24,226 nucleotides of DNA from Polaromonas sp. YR568 (lineage in GTDB: Bacteria > Pseudomonadota > Gammaproteobacteria > Burkholderiales > Burkholderiaceae), in NCBI GenBank assembly GCA_945871335.1, contig CAMBWM010000005.1, positions 1 to 24,226 on the forward strand. The letters are read 5' to 3'. Under the pieces are notes generated by a model that saw only the letters and a program-made list of their open reading frames with translations, made no database searches and was not told the DNA's origin. The translations under genes were made by a program, and so were the position numbers. Positions 1 to 6,352 of the stretch are shown here, piece by piece; the first letter of the stretch is position 1; each line of letters starts with the position of its first letter.

Positions 1-71
1 TCATGAGGTTTCGAATCGTTAGTTAAACAAAACACGGATTGTCGCTGGTGTTGGGGGACAGGGGATGGTCA

Positions 72-162
72 GGGGATGGATCCCCGCCTTCGCGAGGATG
101 ACGGAAATTGGCCGTCATCCCTTTCCCATCCGTCATCCCTGCGAAGGCAGGGATCCATCCCC
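72..162. repeat. Dispersed intergenic repeat, inverted pair
   Basis: Two 33-nt arms (72-104 and 130-162) are inverted copies matching at 30 of 33 positions, with a partial third arm at 112-122. Each arm carries a GGATGGATCCC core and a CGTCATCC end. Translated in several frames they give the familiar spurious WIPAFAGMT-like peptides, a hallmark of short dispersed repeats in proteobacterial genomes. A shorter piece of the same sequence recurs at 11719-11733. The pair could fold as a long hairpin downstream of ureD. No coding function is supported. Confidence 0.75.
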
Positions 163-182
163 GCATTCCGCATTCCAAGCCC

Positions 183-1013
183 TCAAGCTGACCATATACG
201 CGGGTTGGGTGCATCCAGCTGCCACAGCGCTTTGCGCCAGGCCCGCCACACCAGCTTGAGCAGGTCCATCGCCGGCTCGACCACCGGCGTCAGCACCCGC
301 AGCACCACCACCTGCGCGTCGGGGCTGGTGGCGCCTGCGCTGGCCTCTAGCGCGTGGCCTTGCAGTAAACCTCGCGCTACGTCCAGCGCGGCTTGCCGGC
401 GCGCTTTGTCGAGCTTGCTGCCCGCCACAAAAAACAGCGTCGCCATGCAGCGCTGGCCGGCCAGGCCCAGCGGGTTGTTCAGCAGCAAGTCGTCGTGCGC
501 GTTCAGCCTGGCCCGTTCCAGCCACACACCGGGCAACTCAATGTGCTGGCAAAAACTGCCTTCGGCAAAGGGCAGGCCGGCGTTGGGCAGGCCCAGCGCG
601 GTGACGTCCCAGCCCATCATCTCTGCGCCGGGCGCCAGGTTCATGGTCAAGCGGTTTTCTGCCAGGCAGCCGCTGTAGCAAAGGGCTTCCAGCGGCAGCC
701 ACTCCAGCCGCGCTCCGGCCGCCAGCGTCACATGAGCGCGCTGCAAAGCCACTTCACCCAGTGAGCGGTAAAAGCGCGTCGCCCCGGGCGTGGTCACCAG
801 AGCGTGCGCGCCTGTGGCCACGGTAGCTTGAATGTCCAGCGTGTCACCGCCCACCAGCCCGCCCGGCGGGTGCACCAGCACGTTGTGGCACACGGCATCG
901 CCCTCGGGGTAAAGGCTTTGCAAGATACGCAGCGGCCCCTTGTGGCGGTGATGCGCCACCGTGCGCGCAGCGCTCAGGGTGTAGTCGAGTTCAAGTGAAG
1001 CATGCCATGTCAT
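183..1013 (-). CDS. ureD: Urease accessory protein UreD
   Basis: UreD (UreH) is a cytoplasmic chaperone that forms the UreD-UreF-UreG complex on apo-urease and helps deliver nickel. The 276-aa product has the expected length and family motifs: KGPLRILQSLYPEG near the N-terminus, HPPGGLVGGD, and TTPGATRFYRS. The ATG at 1013 (product starting MTWHASLELDY) is preferred over the longer reading from 1082, whose extra 23 residues are not typical of the family. No strong Shine-Dalgarno is visible. Nothing resembling ureA, ureB or ureC follows within the remaining 182 bases, so the urease structural genes, if linked, lie outside the window beyond the dispersed repeat. The upstream side is occupied by the accessory islet, where urea-transport genes are common in related organisms (general knowledge). 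Confidence 0.93.
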   Translation of the reverse strand: MTWHASLELDYTLSAARTVAHHRHKGPLRILQSLYPEGDAVCHNVLVHPPGGLVGGDTLDIQATVATGAHALVTTPGATRFYRSLGEVALQRAHVTLAAGARLEWLPLEALCYSGCLAENRLTMNLAPGAEMMGWDVTALGLPNAGLPFAEGSFCQHIELPGVWLERARLNAHDDLLLNNPLGLAGQRCMATLFFVAGSKLDKARRQAALDVARGLLQGHALEASAGATSPDAQVVVLRVLTPVVEPAMDLLKLVWRAWRKALWQLDAPNPRIWSA

Positions 1014-1082
1014 GGCTGAGCAGTTTACGTGTTGCCGCTGCCGCCTTTGCCCCGCGTCAAGCCCAGAGCCAGCCCATGGCAA

Positions 1083-1174
1083 TCGGGCATTAAATCGTTA
1101 ATAAGTACTAAAAATTAAATTTATTGAACTATTACTTAGTATTATTAAGCCTATTTTGTTAATTCTTTCGGTAT
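1083..1174. other. AT-rich divergent intergenic region
   Basis: This stretch separates ureD (-) from the broken ORF at 1175 (+) and is strikingly AT-rich against its surroundings (for example ATAAGTACTAAAAATTAAAT). It probably holds the ureD promoter, but I could not pick a convincing -35/-10 pair. The composition change marks the left edge of the accessory islet. Confidence 0.4.
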
Positions 1175-1498
1175 ATGACTGTCGCCCTCAACAAAACCGA
1201 GATTCTTCACCGCGCCCACGGCTTTGTCAAAGACTACGCCGACGCCCACTACGAAATGGGCGAAGCCCAAAACTTCATTCGTGGTCTGTGTGACGTGTTC
1301 GGCTTTTCCAACAAGCGGCTGGTCAGCTTTGAGCAGCGCGTGCAAAAGCTGGGCGGCGGGCGAGGGCGCATCGACGGCTTTTACCCCGGCAAGCTGCTCA
1401 TTGAAATGAAGTCACGCGGGGAAAATCTGGTCTGGGTGTGCATTTCCCCAAACTTGACGCAGATCTTTACATTCCGGCGCTGTTGCTGGGGTTTTTAG
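1175..1498 (+). pseudogene. 5' remnant of an MmeI-like restriction-modification gene
   Basis: The 107-aa reading resembles the N-terminal domain of MmeI-like (type IIL) fused restriction/methyltransferase enzymes, which normally exceed 800 aa. Family-like features are GEAQNFIRGLCDVFG near residues 29-43, SFEQRVQKLGG (51-61), and GRIDGFYPGKLLIEMKSRGENL (64-85), the last being the E-x-K nuclease-type segment. After residue 85 the similarity stops and the frame runs into WVCISPNLTQ and a stop, so the methyltransferase and target-recognition parts are gone. It carries no predicted activity. The shortened form sits beside the two-gene cassette at 1610-2418, as expected of a decayed defence or mobile islet. 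The family assignment is from memory of motifs, moderate certainty. Confidence 0.55.
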
Positions 1499-1524
1499 GC
1501 TCGCGGCGGTTTTTTGGGTCATGA
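1426..1524 (+). pseudogene. 3' tail of a DUF2442-like gene, out of frame with the upstream relic
   Basis: In the frame ending at the TGA at 1522-1524 the sequence reads SGLGVHFPKLDADLYIPALL followed by LGFLGSRRFFGS. The pattern DG-x-G-V-H-F-P-x-L-D-A-D-L resembles the conserved C-terminal segment of small DUF2442-type proteins. It has no start and joins the preceding restriction-gene relic at about 1425-1432, apparently in a different frame. The most economical reading is a deletion that fused two broken genes. The family name is a motif-based guess. Confidence 0.4.
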
Positions 1525-1553
1525 GTGACCGGCCTGCTACGTTTCTTTGTTAC

Positions 1554-1583
1554 AACTAAGGTTGTCTATTGACAACCTTAGTT
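1554..1583 (+). promoter_or_regulatory. Perfect palindrome overlapping a TTGACA -35 box
   Basis: AACTAAGGTTGTC (1554-1566) and its exact reverse complement (1571-1583) flank the 4-nt centre TATT. The right arm and centre contain a consensus -35 hexamer TTGACA at 1569-1574. Possible -10 elements follow near 1589-1597 (TAATAA or TAAGCT), though spacing is not ideal. The site ends 26 nt before the start codon at 1610. A regulator bound here would block the promoter, which fits autorepression by the HTH protein encoded at 1894. There is no T-tract, so an operator is more likely than a terminator. Confidence 0.6.
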
Positions 1584-1609
1584 TGGCCTAATAAGCTCTG
1601 GGGAATTGA

Positions 1610-1891
1610 ATGTCACGATGTAAGCATTCGAAGAAGGAAGTCGAGGACGCCTTGCGCTACGCAGAGCTCAACGGCTGGCGGGTAGAGCCTGGTGGGGCCC
1701 ACGCATGGGGGCGAATTTATTGCCCTTACAACGATGCTGAGTGCCGCTGCGGCGAGTTTTGTATCACCAGCGTTTGGAGCACGCCCAAGAACGCCGGCAA
1801 CCATGCCAATGCCTTGCGACGAGTGGTTGATAACTGCACAACGAATCGAAGCAAGCCAGACGCAGCGGTAAATGATGATGAAGGGAATTGA
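1610..1891 (+). CDS. Small HicA-like protein, candidate toxin
   Basis: A 93-aa protein of unknown function. The core KKEVEDALRYAELNGWRVEP followed by GGAHAWG (about residues 8-34) recalls the HicA fold (short helix, NGW strand, then a G-[SA]-H motif where HicA has its catalytic histidine). Unlike typical HicA it has a Cys-rich centre, CPYNDAECRCGEFC (about 38-51), which could bind metal, and a conserved-looking SVWSTPKNAGNHANALRRVVDNC segment. The start at 1610 has TGGGGA about 6 nt upstream. It is followed after 2 nt by an HTH gene and preceded by a perfect palindromic promoter site, the architecture of a toxin-antitoxin pair. The function is inference; no member I can name with certainty has been characterised. 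Confidence 0.7.
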   Translation: MSRCKHSKKEVEDALRYAELNGWRVEPGGAHAWGRIYCPYNDAECRCGEFCITSVWSTPKNAGNHANALRRVVDNCTTNRSKPDAAVNDDEGN

Positions 1892-1893
1892 CC

Positions 1894-2418
1894 ATGGAAT
1901 ACACATTCACATTGAAATACCGTCTGTTGCCGGCAGACCAGAACGTGGACGATTTGATCGAGCGATTAGGCGCCGAAGGTTGTGACGATGCGCTGGTGGG
2001 CGTAGGGCAACCTGGTCGTATGGCGCTGGAGTTCACCCGCGAGGCAGATTCGGCACGTGATGCGCTTCAAAGTGCGCTGGCTGATGTGAAGCGGGCGATG
2101 CCAGCGGCACAACTGTTTGAGGCAGCGCCCGACTTTGTAGGTTTGTCAGATGTAGCGCAGGTGGTAGGTGTGAGCCGGCAGAACCTGCGCAAGTTGATGC
2201 ACTCGCATGCGGCAAGCTTTCCAGCGCCGGTGCATGACGGGACTACCGCCGTCTGGCATTTGGCAGACATGCTCGATTGGCTGCATGCCACGCTAGCGTA
2301 TCCGCTGGAGCCAGTGACGCTGGACATTGCCCGCACAACCAAGCAAGTGAATCTGGTCAAGCAAGCTGAGCAGATCAGCCCCGCATCAGAAAAACAGCTG
2401 CGCTTACTGGTTGCTTGA
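1894..2418 (+). CDS. HTH DNA-binding protein, candidate antitoxin/autoregulator
   Basis: A 174-aa protein from the ATG at 1894; AAGGG at 1881-1885 is the ribosome site, and an in-frame TTG at 1888 is a less likely start. Residues about 1-75 form an alpha/beta domain (YTFTLKYRLL, ERLGAEGCDDALVGVGQPG, ALEFTREADSARDALQSAL). Residues about 93-145 form an AlpA/MerR-like helix-turn-helix (GLSDVAQVVGVSRQNLRKLM) with a wing-like FPAPVHDGTTAVWHLADML. The gene begins 2 nt after the stop of the HicA-like gene, so the two are surely co-transcribed and probably translationally coupled. It likely binds the palindrome at 1554-1583. No HicB-type RHH or degron could be recognised, so if this is an antitoxin it is not a classical HicB. 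Confidence 0.75.
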   Translation: MEYTFTLKYRLLPADQNVDDLIERLGAEGCDDALVGVGQPGRMALEFTREADSARDALQSALADVKRAMPAAQLFEAAPDFVGLSDVAQVVGVSRQNLRKLMHSHAASFPAPVHDGTTAVWHLADMLDWLHATLAYPLEPVTLDIARTTKQVNLVKQAEQISPASEKQLRLLVA

Positions 2419-2437
2419 GCGGGCGGAAACGTTTCCA

Positions 2438-2460
2438 TCCCCTCCCTCCCGTAGAGGGGA
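2438..2460. terminator. Hairpin between convergent genes
   Basis: TCCCCTC (2438-2444) pairs with GAGGGGA (2454-2460) around a 9-nt loop, in the 67-nt gap between the convergent HTH gene and the ABC permease. A 12-bp perfect palindrome GGAAACGTTTCC lies at 2425-2436 just before it, and AGCCCCGGGGCT at 2475-2486 overlaps the permease stop. No T-tract follows on either strand, so intrinsic termination is uncertain. Confidence 0.3.
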
Positions 2461-2485
2461 AGGAGTTAGCAGTCAGCCCCGGGGC

Positions 2486-3253
2486 TCAATGCCCCTGAGA
2501 ACCCCGGTGCGCCCAGGCCGTCGTGTGCTTTTCGACCGCGCTGAACAACTCATACATCAGCATGGCCATGGCGCCGATGACGACCAGGCCGGCGAAGGCC
2601 AGGGCCAGGCGTTGCTGGGAGCCTGCGCTTTGCATGAGGTAGCCGATGCCTGAGTCGCCGGCGGTCATTTCAGCCAGCACGGTGCCTACAAAGGCCAGCG
2701 TGATGGAGATCTTGAGCGAGCCGTAAAAGAAAGGCATGGAGCGGGGCAAGCCGACTTTGAGCAGCACGTCGATGCGTTTGGCACCCAGCACGCGCAGCAC
2801 GTCTTCGAGTTCGGGCTCTAGCGTGGCCAGGCCGGTGGCCATGTTGACGGTGATGGGGAAAAACGAGATGAGGAAGGCCGTCAAGATGCCGGGGCCGACA
2901 CCGATACCGAACCAGACGATCAGGATGGGCACGATGGCGGCTTTGGGGACGGCGTTAAAGGCCACCAGCAGCGGGTAGACCGCAGCGTAGGCCAGACGCG
3001 AGGAGCCGACCAAAAAGCCCAGCAACACACCGACCACGATGGAGATGCCAAAGCCGACCATGGTGACCCAGAAGGTTTTCCAGGCGGCCTCTGCAATGGG
3101 GCCCGAGAACTCACCCATGGCTTGCGCAATTTGCGTGGGTGACGGGAAGATGAACTCAGGGATGGCGAACAGTACGCACACGCCTTGCCACAGCGCCACC
3201 ATCACCAAGAGCAAGACCAGTGGCGACCAGCGCTCGATTTGTTTGGAACTCAT
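2486..3253 (-). CDS. ABC transporter permease, NitT/TauT type
   Basis: A 255-aa inner-membrane permease of the SsuC/TauC/NrtB class (binding-protein-dependent transport domain). It has an N-terminal hydrophobic helix (LVLLLVMVALWQGVCVLF) and further membrane segments; the EAA coupling loop reads EDVLRVLGAKRIDVLLKVGLP (about residues 152-172). Length is normal. Its ATG overlaps the ATPase stop by 4 nt (ATGA), indicating translational coupling. The substrate cannot be read from the permease. By location between ureD and a glyoxylate/ureide cluster a nitrogenous small molecule is plausible, but this is inference only. Confidence 0.9.
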   Translation of the reverse strand: MSSKQIERWSPLVLLLVMVALWQGVCVLFAIPEFIFPSPTQIAQAMGEFSGPIAEAAWKTFWVTMVGFGISIVVGVLLGFLVGSSRLAYAAVYPLLVAFNAVPKAAIVPILIVWFGIGVGPGILTAFLISFFPITVNMATGLATLEPELEDVLRVLGAKRIDVLLKVGLPRSMPFFYGSLKISITLAFVGTVLAEMTAGDSGIGYLMQSAGSQQRLALAFAGLVVIGAMAMLMYELFSAVEKHTTAWAHRGSQGH

Positions 3254-4116
3254 GCGGCACCTGCCTTATCTGCGGTAGCTTGTGCGGCGGCGGCTTGGGC
3301 CACGCCGGTGTTGCGAATGGCGCCAATGTGGCCGCGCAGTTCGTGAACGATATCTGAAAACTCTTTGGAGTAGGTCACCTCAAGGTCGCGCGGGCGCGGC
3401 AGGTCAATCTCGCGTTTGACCACAAAGCGGCCGGGGCTCTTGCTCATCACATACACGGTGTCAGCCAAAAAAACTGACTCGCGTAAATCGTGTGTGACCA
3501 AGATGACGTTGAAGCGCTGCTCTGTCCAGAGGTCGCGCAAAATGCACCACAGCTCTTCGCGGGTGAATGCATCGAGCGCGCCAAAGGGCTCGTCGAGCAG
3601 CAGCATTTTGGGTTCGTGAATGAGCGCGCGGCAAATGCTCACGCGCTGCTGCATGCCGCCCGAGAGCTGCCAGGGAAATTTGTCTTCGTAGCCGGCCAGG
3701 CCGACTTTTTGCAGCAGCTTGCGGGCGCGATCTTCGTATTCGGCCCGCTTGGCTTTGAAATTGCTGCGGTAGGGCTCGACGATCTCCAGCGGCAGCAGCA
3801 CGTTGTCTACCGTGGTGCGCCAAGGCAGCAGTGAAGGCGCCTGAAAGGCCATGCCGGAGATTTTCAAAGGGCCGGTGACAGCTGCGCCGTCAATCATGAT
3901 GCGACCTTTGGACGGCATCTTCAGCCCGGTGGTGAGCTTCATGAAGGTCGATTTGCCGCAGCCCGAAGGCCCGACGATGGCGATGAACTCGCCCTGCCGC
4001 ACTTGCAGGTCAATGGCTTCAACCGCGAAGTTTTGCTGCGCCAGCAACTCGTCGTTGTAGGCAAGCCAGACGTCTTGAAAGTCAACGAAGCTGGCGGGTG
4101 TGTGAGGTGAAGTCAA
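3250..4116 (-). CDS. ABC transporter ATP-binding protein, NitT/TauT type
   Basis: Cytoplasmic ATPase of the importer. Walker A is GPSGCGKST, followed by the Q-loop segment AFQAPSLLPWRT, the signature LSGGMQQRVSICRAL, Walker B MLLLDEPFGALD and the switch histidine in VTHD; this is the SsuB/TauB/NrtD class. The start is unusual. There is no ATG in the first part of the gene; the only upstream candidates are TTG at 4131, inside the terminator T-tract, and TTG at 4116. I prefer 4116, because GGAAA lies about 6 nt before it. An in-frame stop at 4153-4155 within the hairpin rules out longer forms. Position 4131 would give a 293-aa protein, 4116 gives 288 aa. The 3' end overlaps the permease by 4 nt. 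Confidence 0.88.
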   Translation of the reverse strand: MTSPHTPASFVDFQDVWLAYNDELLAQQNFAVEAIDLQVRQGEFIAIVGPSGCGKSTFMKLTTGLKMPSKGRIMIDGAAVTGPLKISGMAFQAPSLLPWRTTVDNVLLPLEIVEPYRSNFKAKRAEYEDRARKLLQKVGLAGYEDKFPWQLSGGMQQRVSICRALIHEPKMLLLDEPFGALDAFTREELWCILRDLWTEQRFNVILVTHDLRESVFLADTVYVMSKSPGRFVVKREIDLPRPRDLEVTYSKEFSDIVHELRGHIGAIRNTGVAQAAAAQATADKAGAA

Positions 4117-4128
4117 GTTGGGTTTCCG

Positions 4129-4168
4129 CAAAAAAGGGCCGGCATTCTTTTTTTAGAATGCCGGCCCT
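4129..4168 (-). terminator. Strong intrinsic terminator or attenuator inside the ABC operon
   Basis: AGGGCCGGCATTCT (4135-4148) pairs perfectly over 14 bp with 4155-4168, with a 6-nt loop. On the minus strand the stem is followed by six T residues (4135-4129 region), the classic Rho-independent form. It lies 30 nt after the binding-protein stop and immediately before the ATPase gene, whose start is TTG. It would make the binding protein more abundant than the membrane parts, a common need in ABC importers; it may be conditional. Confidence 0.8.
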
Positions 4169-4198
4169 GGGGTACAAGCCAAATAAGGCTGGCCGGGA

Positions 4199-5230
4199 TC
4201 AGCGCTTGGCTGGCAGCACGTTCAGCTCTGCCGCGGAGGGCAAGAAGCTGCCGTTCCAGACGGCGTCGGGGTTGACGCGGGTCTTGGTGCCAAAGGCGTC
4301 AGAGACCTGCGAAGCCATCAGCGACAAGCGAGGACCTTTGAGCTGGCCAAAGCCTTCGGCGCGGGCGTCAGGGCTGTTGATGACGGTGTCGATGGCGAGC
4401 TGCAGGCGGCGTATCTCGAGGGGCACGTTCAAGATGCCGTCTCTGGCCTTGACGTCGTTGATGGCCGCAGCCGGATTGGCCATGACGTCTTTGGCGCCCT
4501 TAGTGAAGGCTTTCAAGAACGCCTTGATGGCGGCCGGGTTTTCTTTGATCAACTTGGGCGAGGCAATGACGACGTTGCCGTAGAGCTTCACGCCGAAGTC
4601 GGAGTAGGGCAGGATGGCGACGTCTTCAGCCTTGACGCCGCGTGCTTCGAGGTTGAGCAGCGAGGTGAAGGTGAAGCCCGTGATGGCGTCCACGTCACCG
4701 CGGGCCAGCATGGTTTCGCGCAGCGGGGGGTCCATGGAGATCCATTGAACGCTGCCGACGTCATTGGCTTTGGCAAAAATCGGGAAGGCGCGGCGGCCGG
4801 CGTCAAAGCCGGGGGCACCAAGTTTTTTGCCGTTCAGGTCAGCAGGGGTTTTGATGCCGGTCTTTTTGAGCGACATGACCGAAGAGGGTGTGTTGTTGTA
4901 GACCACCATCACGGCCACAGGCTTGTTGGGTGCTTCAGGGTTGTTGGCGTGGAACTCCATGAGTGAAGCCAGATCGGCAAAGCCCATGTCGTAAGTGCCA
5001 GAGGCCACGCGGGTCACCGCGCCGCCGGAGCCGTTGCCGGCGTCCACCGTTACATCGAGCTTCTCATCTTTGAAATAGCCTTTGGCCACGGGTGTCAGGA
5101 ACAGGGCGGCAGGGCCTTCAAAGCGCCAGTCGAGCTGGAACTTGATGGGCGTGGTTTGCGCTTGTGCAGCACCCATAGACAGTACTGCGGCCAGTGCCAA
5201 CGTTGTTTTGAGGAAAGTGCGAGTTTTCAT
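4199..5230 (-). CDS. ABC transporter substrate-binding protein, NMT1/THI5-like
   Basis: A 343-aa periplasmic binding protein. Residues 1-24 are a signal peptide with an AQA cleavage site (hydrophobic LALAAVLSMGAA, then AQAQTTPIKF). The mature part begins IKFQLDWRFEGPAALFLTPVAKGYFKDEKLDVTVDAG, the opening typical of NMT1/SsuA-like proteins that bind thiamine precursors, pyrimidines, sulfonates or nitrate-like ligands. GNGSGGAVTRVASGTYDMGFAD follows as usual. Start ATG at 5230 with GGA near 5240. Ligand is unknown. Its neighbours encode glyoxylate and ureide catabolism, which suggests a related nitrogen compound, but the family also serves unrelated substrates. Confidence 0.9.
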   Translation of the reverse strand: MKTRTFLKTTLALAAVLSMGAAQAQTTPIKFQLDWRFEGPAALFLTPVAKGYFKDEKLDVTVDAGNGSGGAVTRVASGTYDMGFADLASLMEFHANNPEAPNKPVAVMVVYNNTPSSVMSLKKTGIKTPADLNGKKLGAPGFDAGRRAFPIFAKANDVGSVQWISMDPPLRETMLARGDVDAITGFTFTSLLNLEARGVKAEDVAILPYSDFGVKLYGNVVIASPKLIKENPAAIKAFLKAFTKGAKDVMANPAAAINDVKARDGILNVPLEIRRLQLAIDTVINSPDARAEGFGQLKGPRLSLMASQVSDAFGTKTRVNPDAVWNGSFLPSAAELNVLPAKR

Positions 5231-5382
5231 GGGAGTTTCCGGAGTTAAAAGAAGACTGAATTTTCAGCAATAAGCATGCCAATATTTAATTGAACAAGAA
5301 TGATAACGCCCATTTTCGGTCATGTTTTGTCTTCGGACGCCTGCTTTGGGCAGCAAAGTGTCCGGATTTACCCTGAAAATCA

Positions 5383-5399
5383 GGCTGATCGGTTCAGCC
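5383..5399 (-). terminator. Weak hairpin overlapping the glxR stop
   Basis: GGCTGA (5383-5388) pairs with TCAGCC (5394-5399) around a 5-nt loop; on the minus strand it overlaps the glxR stop codon and is followed by TGATTTTC. The stem is short and the T-run poor. The rest of 5231-5382 is an AT-rich leader that probably holds the binding-protein promoter. Confidence 0.3.
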
Positions 5400-6305
5400 G
5401 GCAGCGTGCGCGACGGGGTGCGCGGCCATGGCCTCGACGGCCAGCACCAGAGCCGAATGGTCGGCCTGCGCATGTCCCAGCGCGGCGCAAGACTGCATCA
5501 ACTGGGCCGCACCGGCGGTTTGCATCAGGGCCAAGCCCAGAGAGCGGGCGCCTTCAAGTGCCAGGTTAAGGTCTTTTTGGTGCAGGGCGATGCGAAAACC
5601 CGGCGCAAATGTGCGTTTGACCATTCGCTCTCCATGCACTTCAAGAACCCGCGATGCTGCAAAACCACCCAGCAGCGCCTGCCGCACGGTGGCCGGGTCG
5701 GCACCGGCCTTGGAGGCAAAGACCAGAGCCTCGCCTACGGCGGCGATGTTCAGGGCTACGATGATCTGGTTGGCAATCTTGCAGGTCTGGCCGTCGCCGT
5801 TGCCACCTATGCGGGTGATGTTTTTTCCCATCAGCTGAAACAACGGGCGGATGCGATCAAACACCGCCGCATCACCGCCCACCATGATGGACAGGGTGGC
5901 GTTGCGCGCCCCGACCTCACCGCCAGACACGGGCGCGTCAAGGTAGTCGCTGCCCAGCTCATTGATGCGCCGTGCAAATGCCTTGGTGGCCTCCGGCGAG
6001 ATAGAGCTCATGTCGACGATGACTTTGGGCTGGGCCTTGCTGAGCCCGGCCGCCACGCCTGTTTCACCAAACAGCACAGTCTCAACGTCGGGGGTGTCCG
6101 GCAACATCATGAAGATGATGTCGGCACGCTCGGCCACACCACTGGCGCTGGTGCATTGGGTAGCGCGGCTGTGGGCTATTTCAGCGGGCACCTTGCTGCG
6201 CGTGCAGACAAAAAGCTGATGGCCCGCCGCACTGAGGTGCATGGCCATGGGGGCGCCCATGACGCCAAGCCCTATAAAGCCGATTTTCAGGGGAGATGAG
6301 GTCAT
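5394..6305 (-). CDS. glxR: 2-hydroxy-3-oxopropionate (tartronate semialdehyde) reductase
   Basis: Reduces tartronate semialdehyde to D-glycerate with NAD(P)H, the last step of the glycerate pathway from glyoxylate. The 303-aa protein belongs to the beta-hydroxyacid dehydrogenase family: Rossmann motif GFIGLGVMGAPMAMHL (residues about 9-24), substrate-binding DAPVSGGEVGA (about 123-133), and the catalytic lysine in GDGQTCKIANQI (about 171-182). It is last of three co-directional genes gcl-hyi-glxR, 47 nt after hyi. No good Shine-Dalgarno precedes ATG 6305. The related 3-hydroxyisobutyrate dehydrogenase is excluded mainly by context. Confidence 0.92.
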   Translation of the reverse strand: MTSSPLKIGFIGLGVMGAPMAMHLSAAGHQLFVCTRSKVPAEIAHSRATQCTSASGVAERADIIFMMLPDTPDVETVLFGETGVAAGLSKAQPKVIVDMSSISPEATKAFARRINELGSDYLDAPVSGGEVGARNATLSIMVGGDAAVFDRIRPLFQLMGKNITRIGGNGDGQTCKIANQIIVALNIAAVGEALVFASKAGADPATVRQALLGGFAASRVLEVHGERMVKRTFAPGFRIALHQKDLNLALEGARSLGLALMQTAGAAQLMQSCAALGHAQADHSALVLAVEAMAAHPVAHAAG

Positions 6306-6352
6306 GTTTGAAATGGGTTAATTTTGTTTGTTGGGCATTGAAAGTGGAGGGC

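Noticed and set aside
23..678. Open frames containing WIPAFAGMT/WIPAFARMT- and RHPREGGDPS-like peptides at the left end
   Set aside because: These are translations of the dispersed repeat and of the antisense of ureD, a common annotation artefact.
5322..6299. 325-codon plus-strand open frame opposite glxR
   Set aside because: It is antisense to a well-conserved enzyme gene and shows no family features; it arises from GC-rich codon bias.
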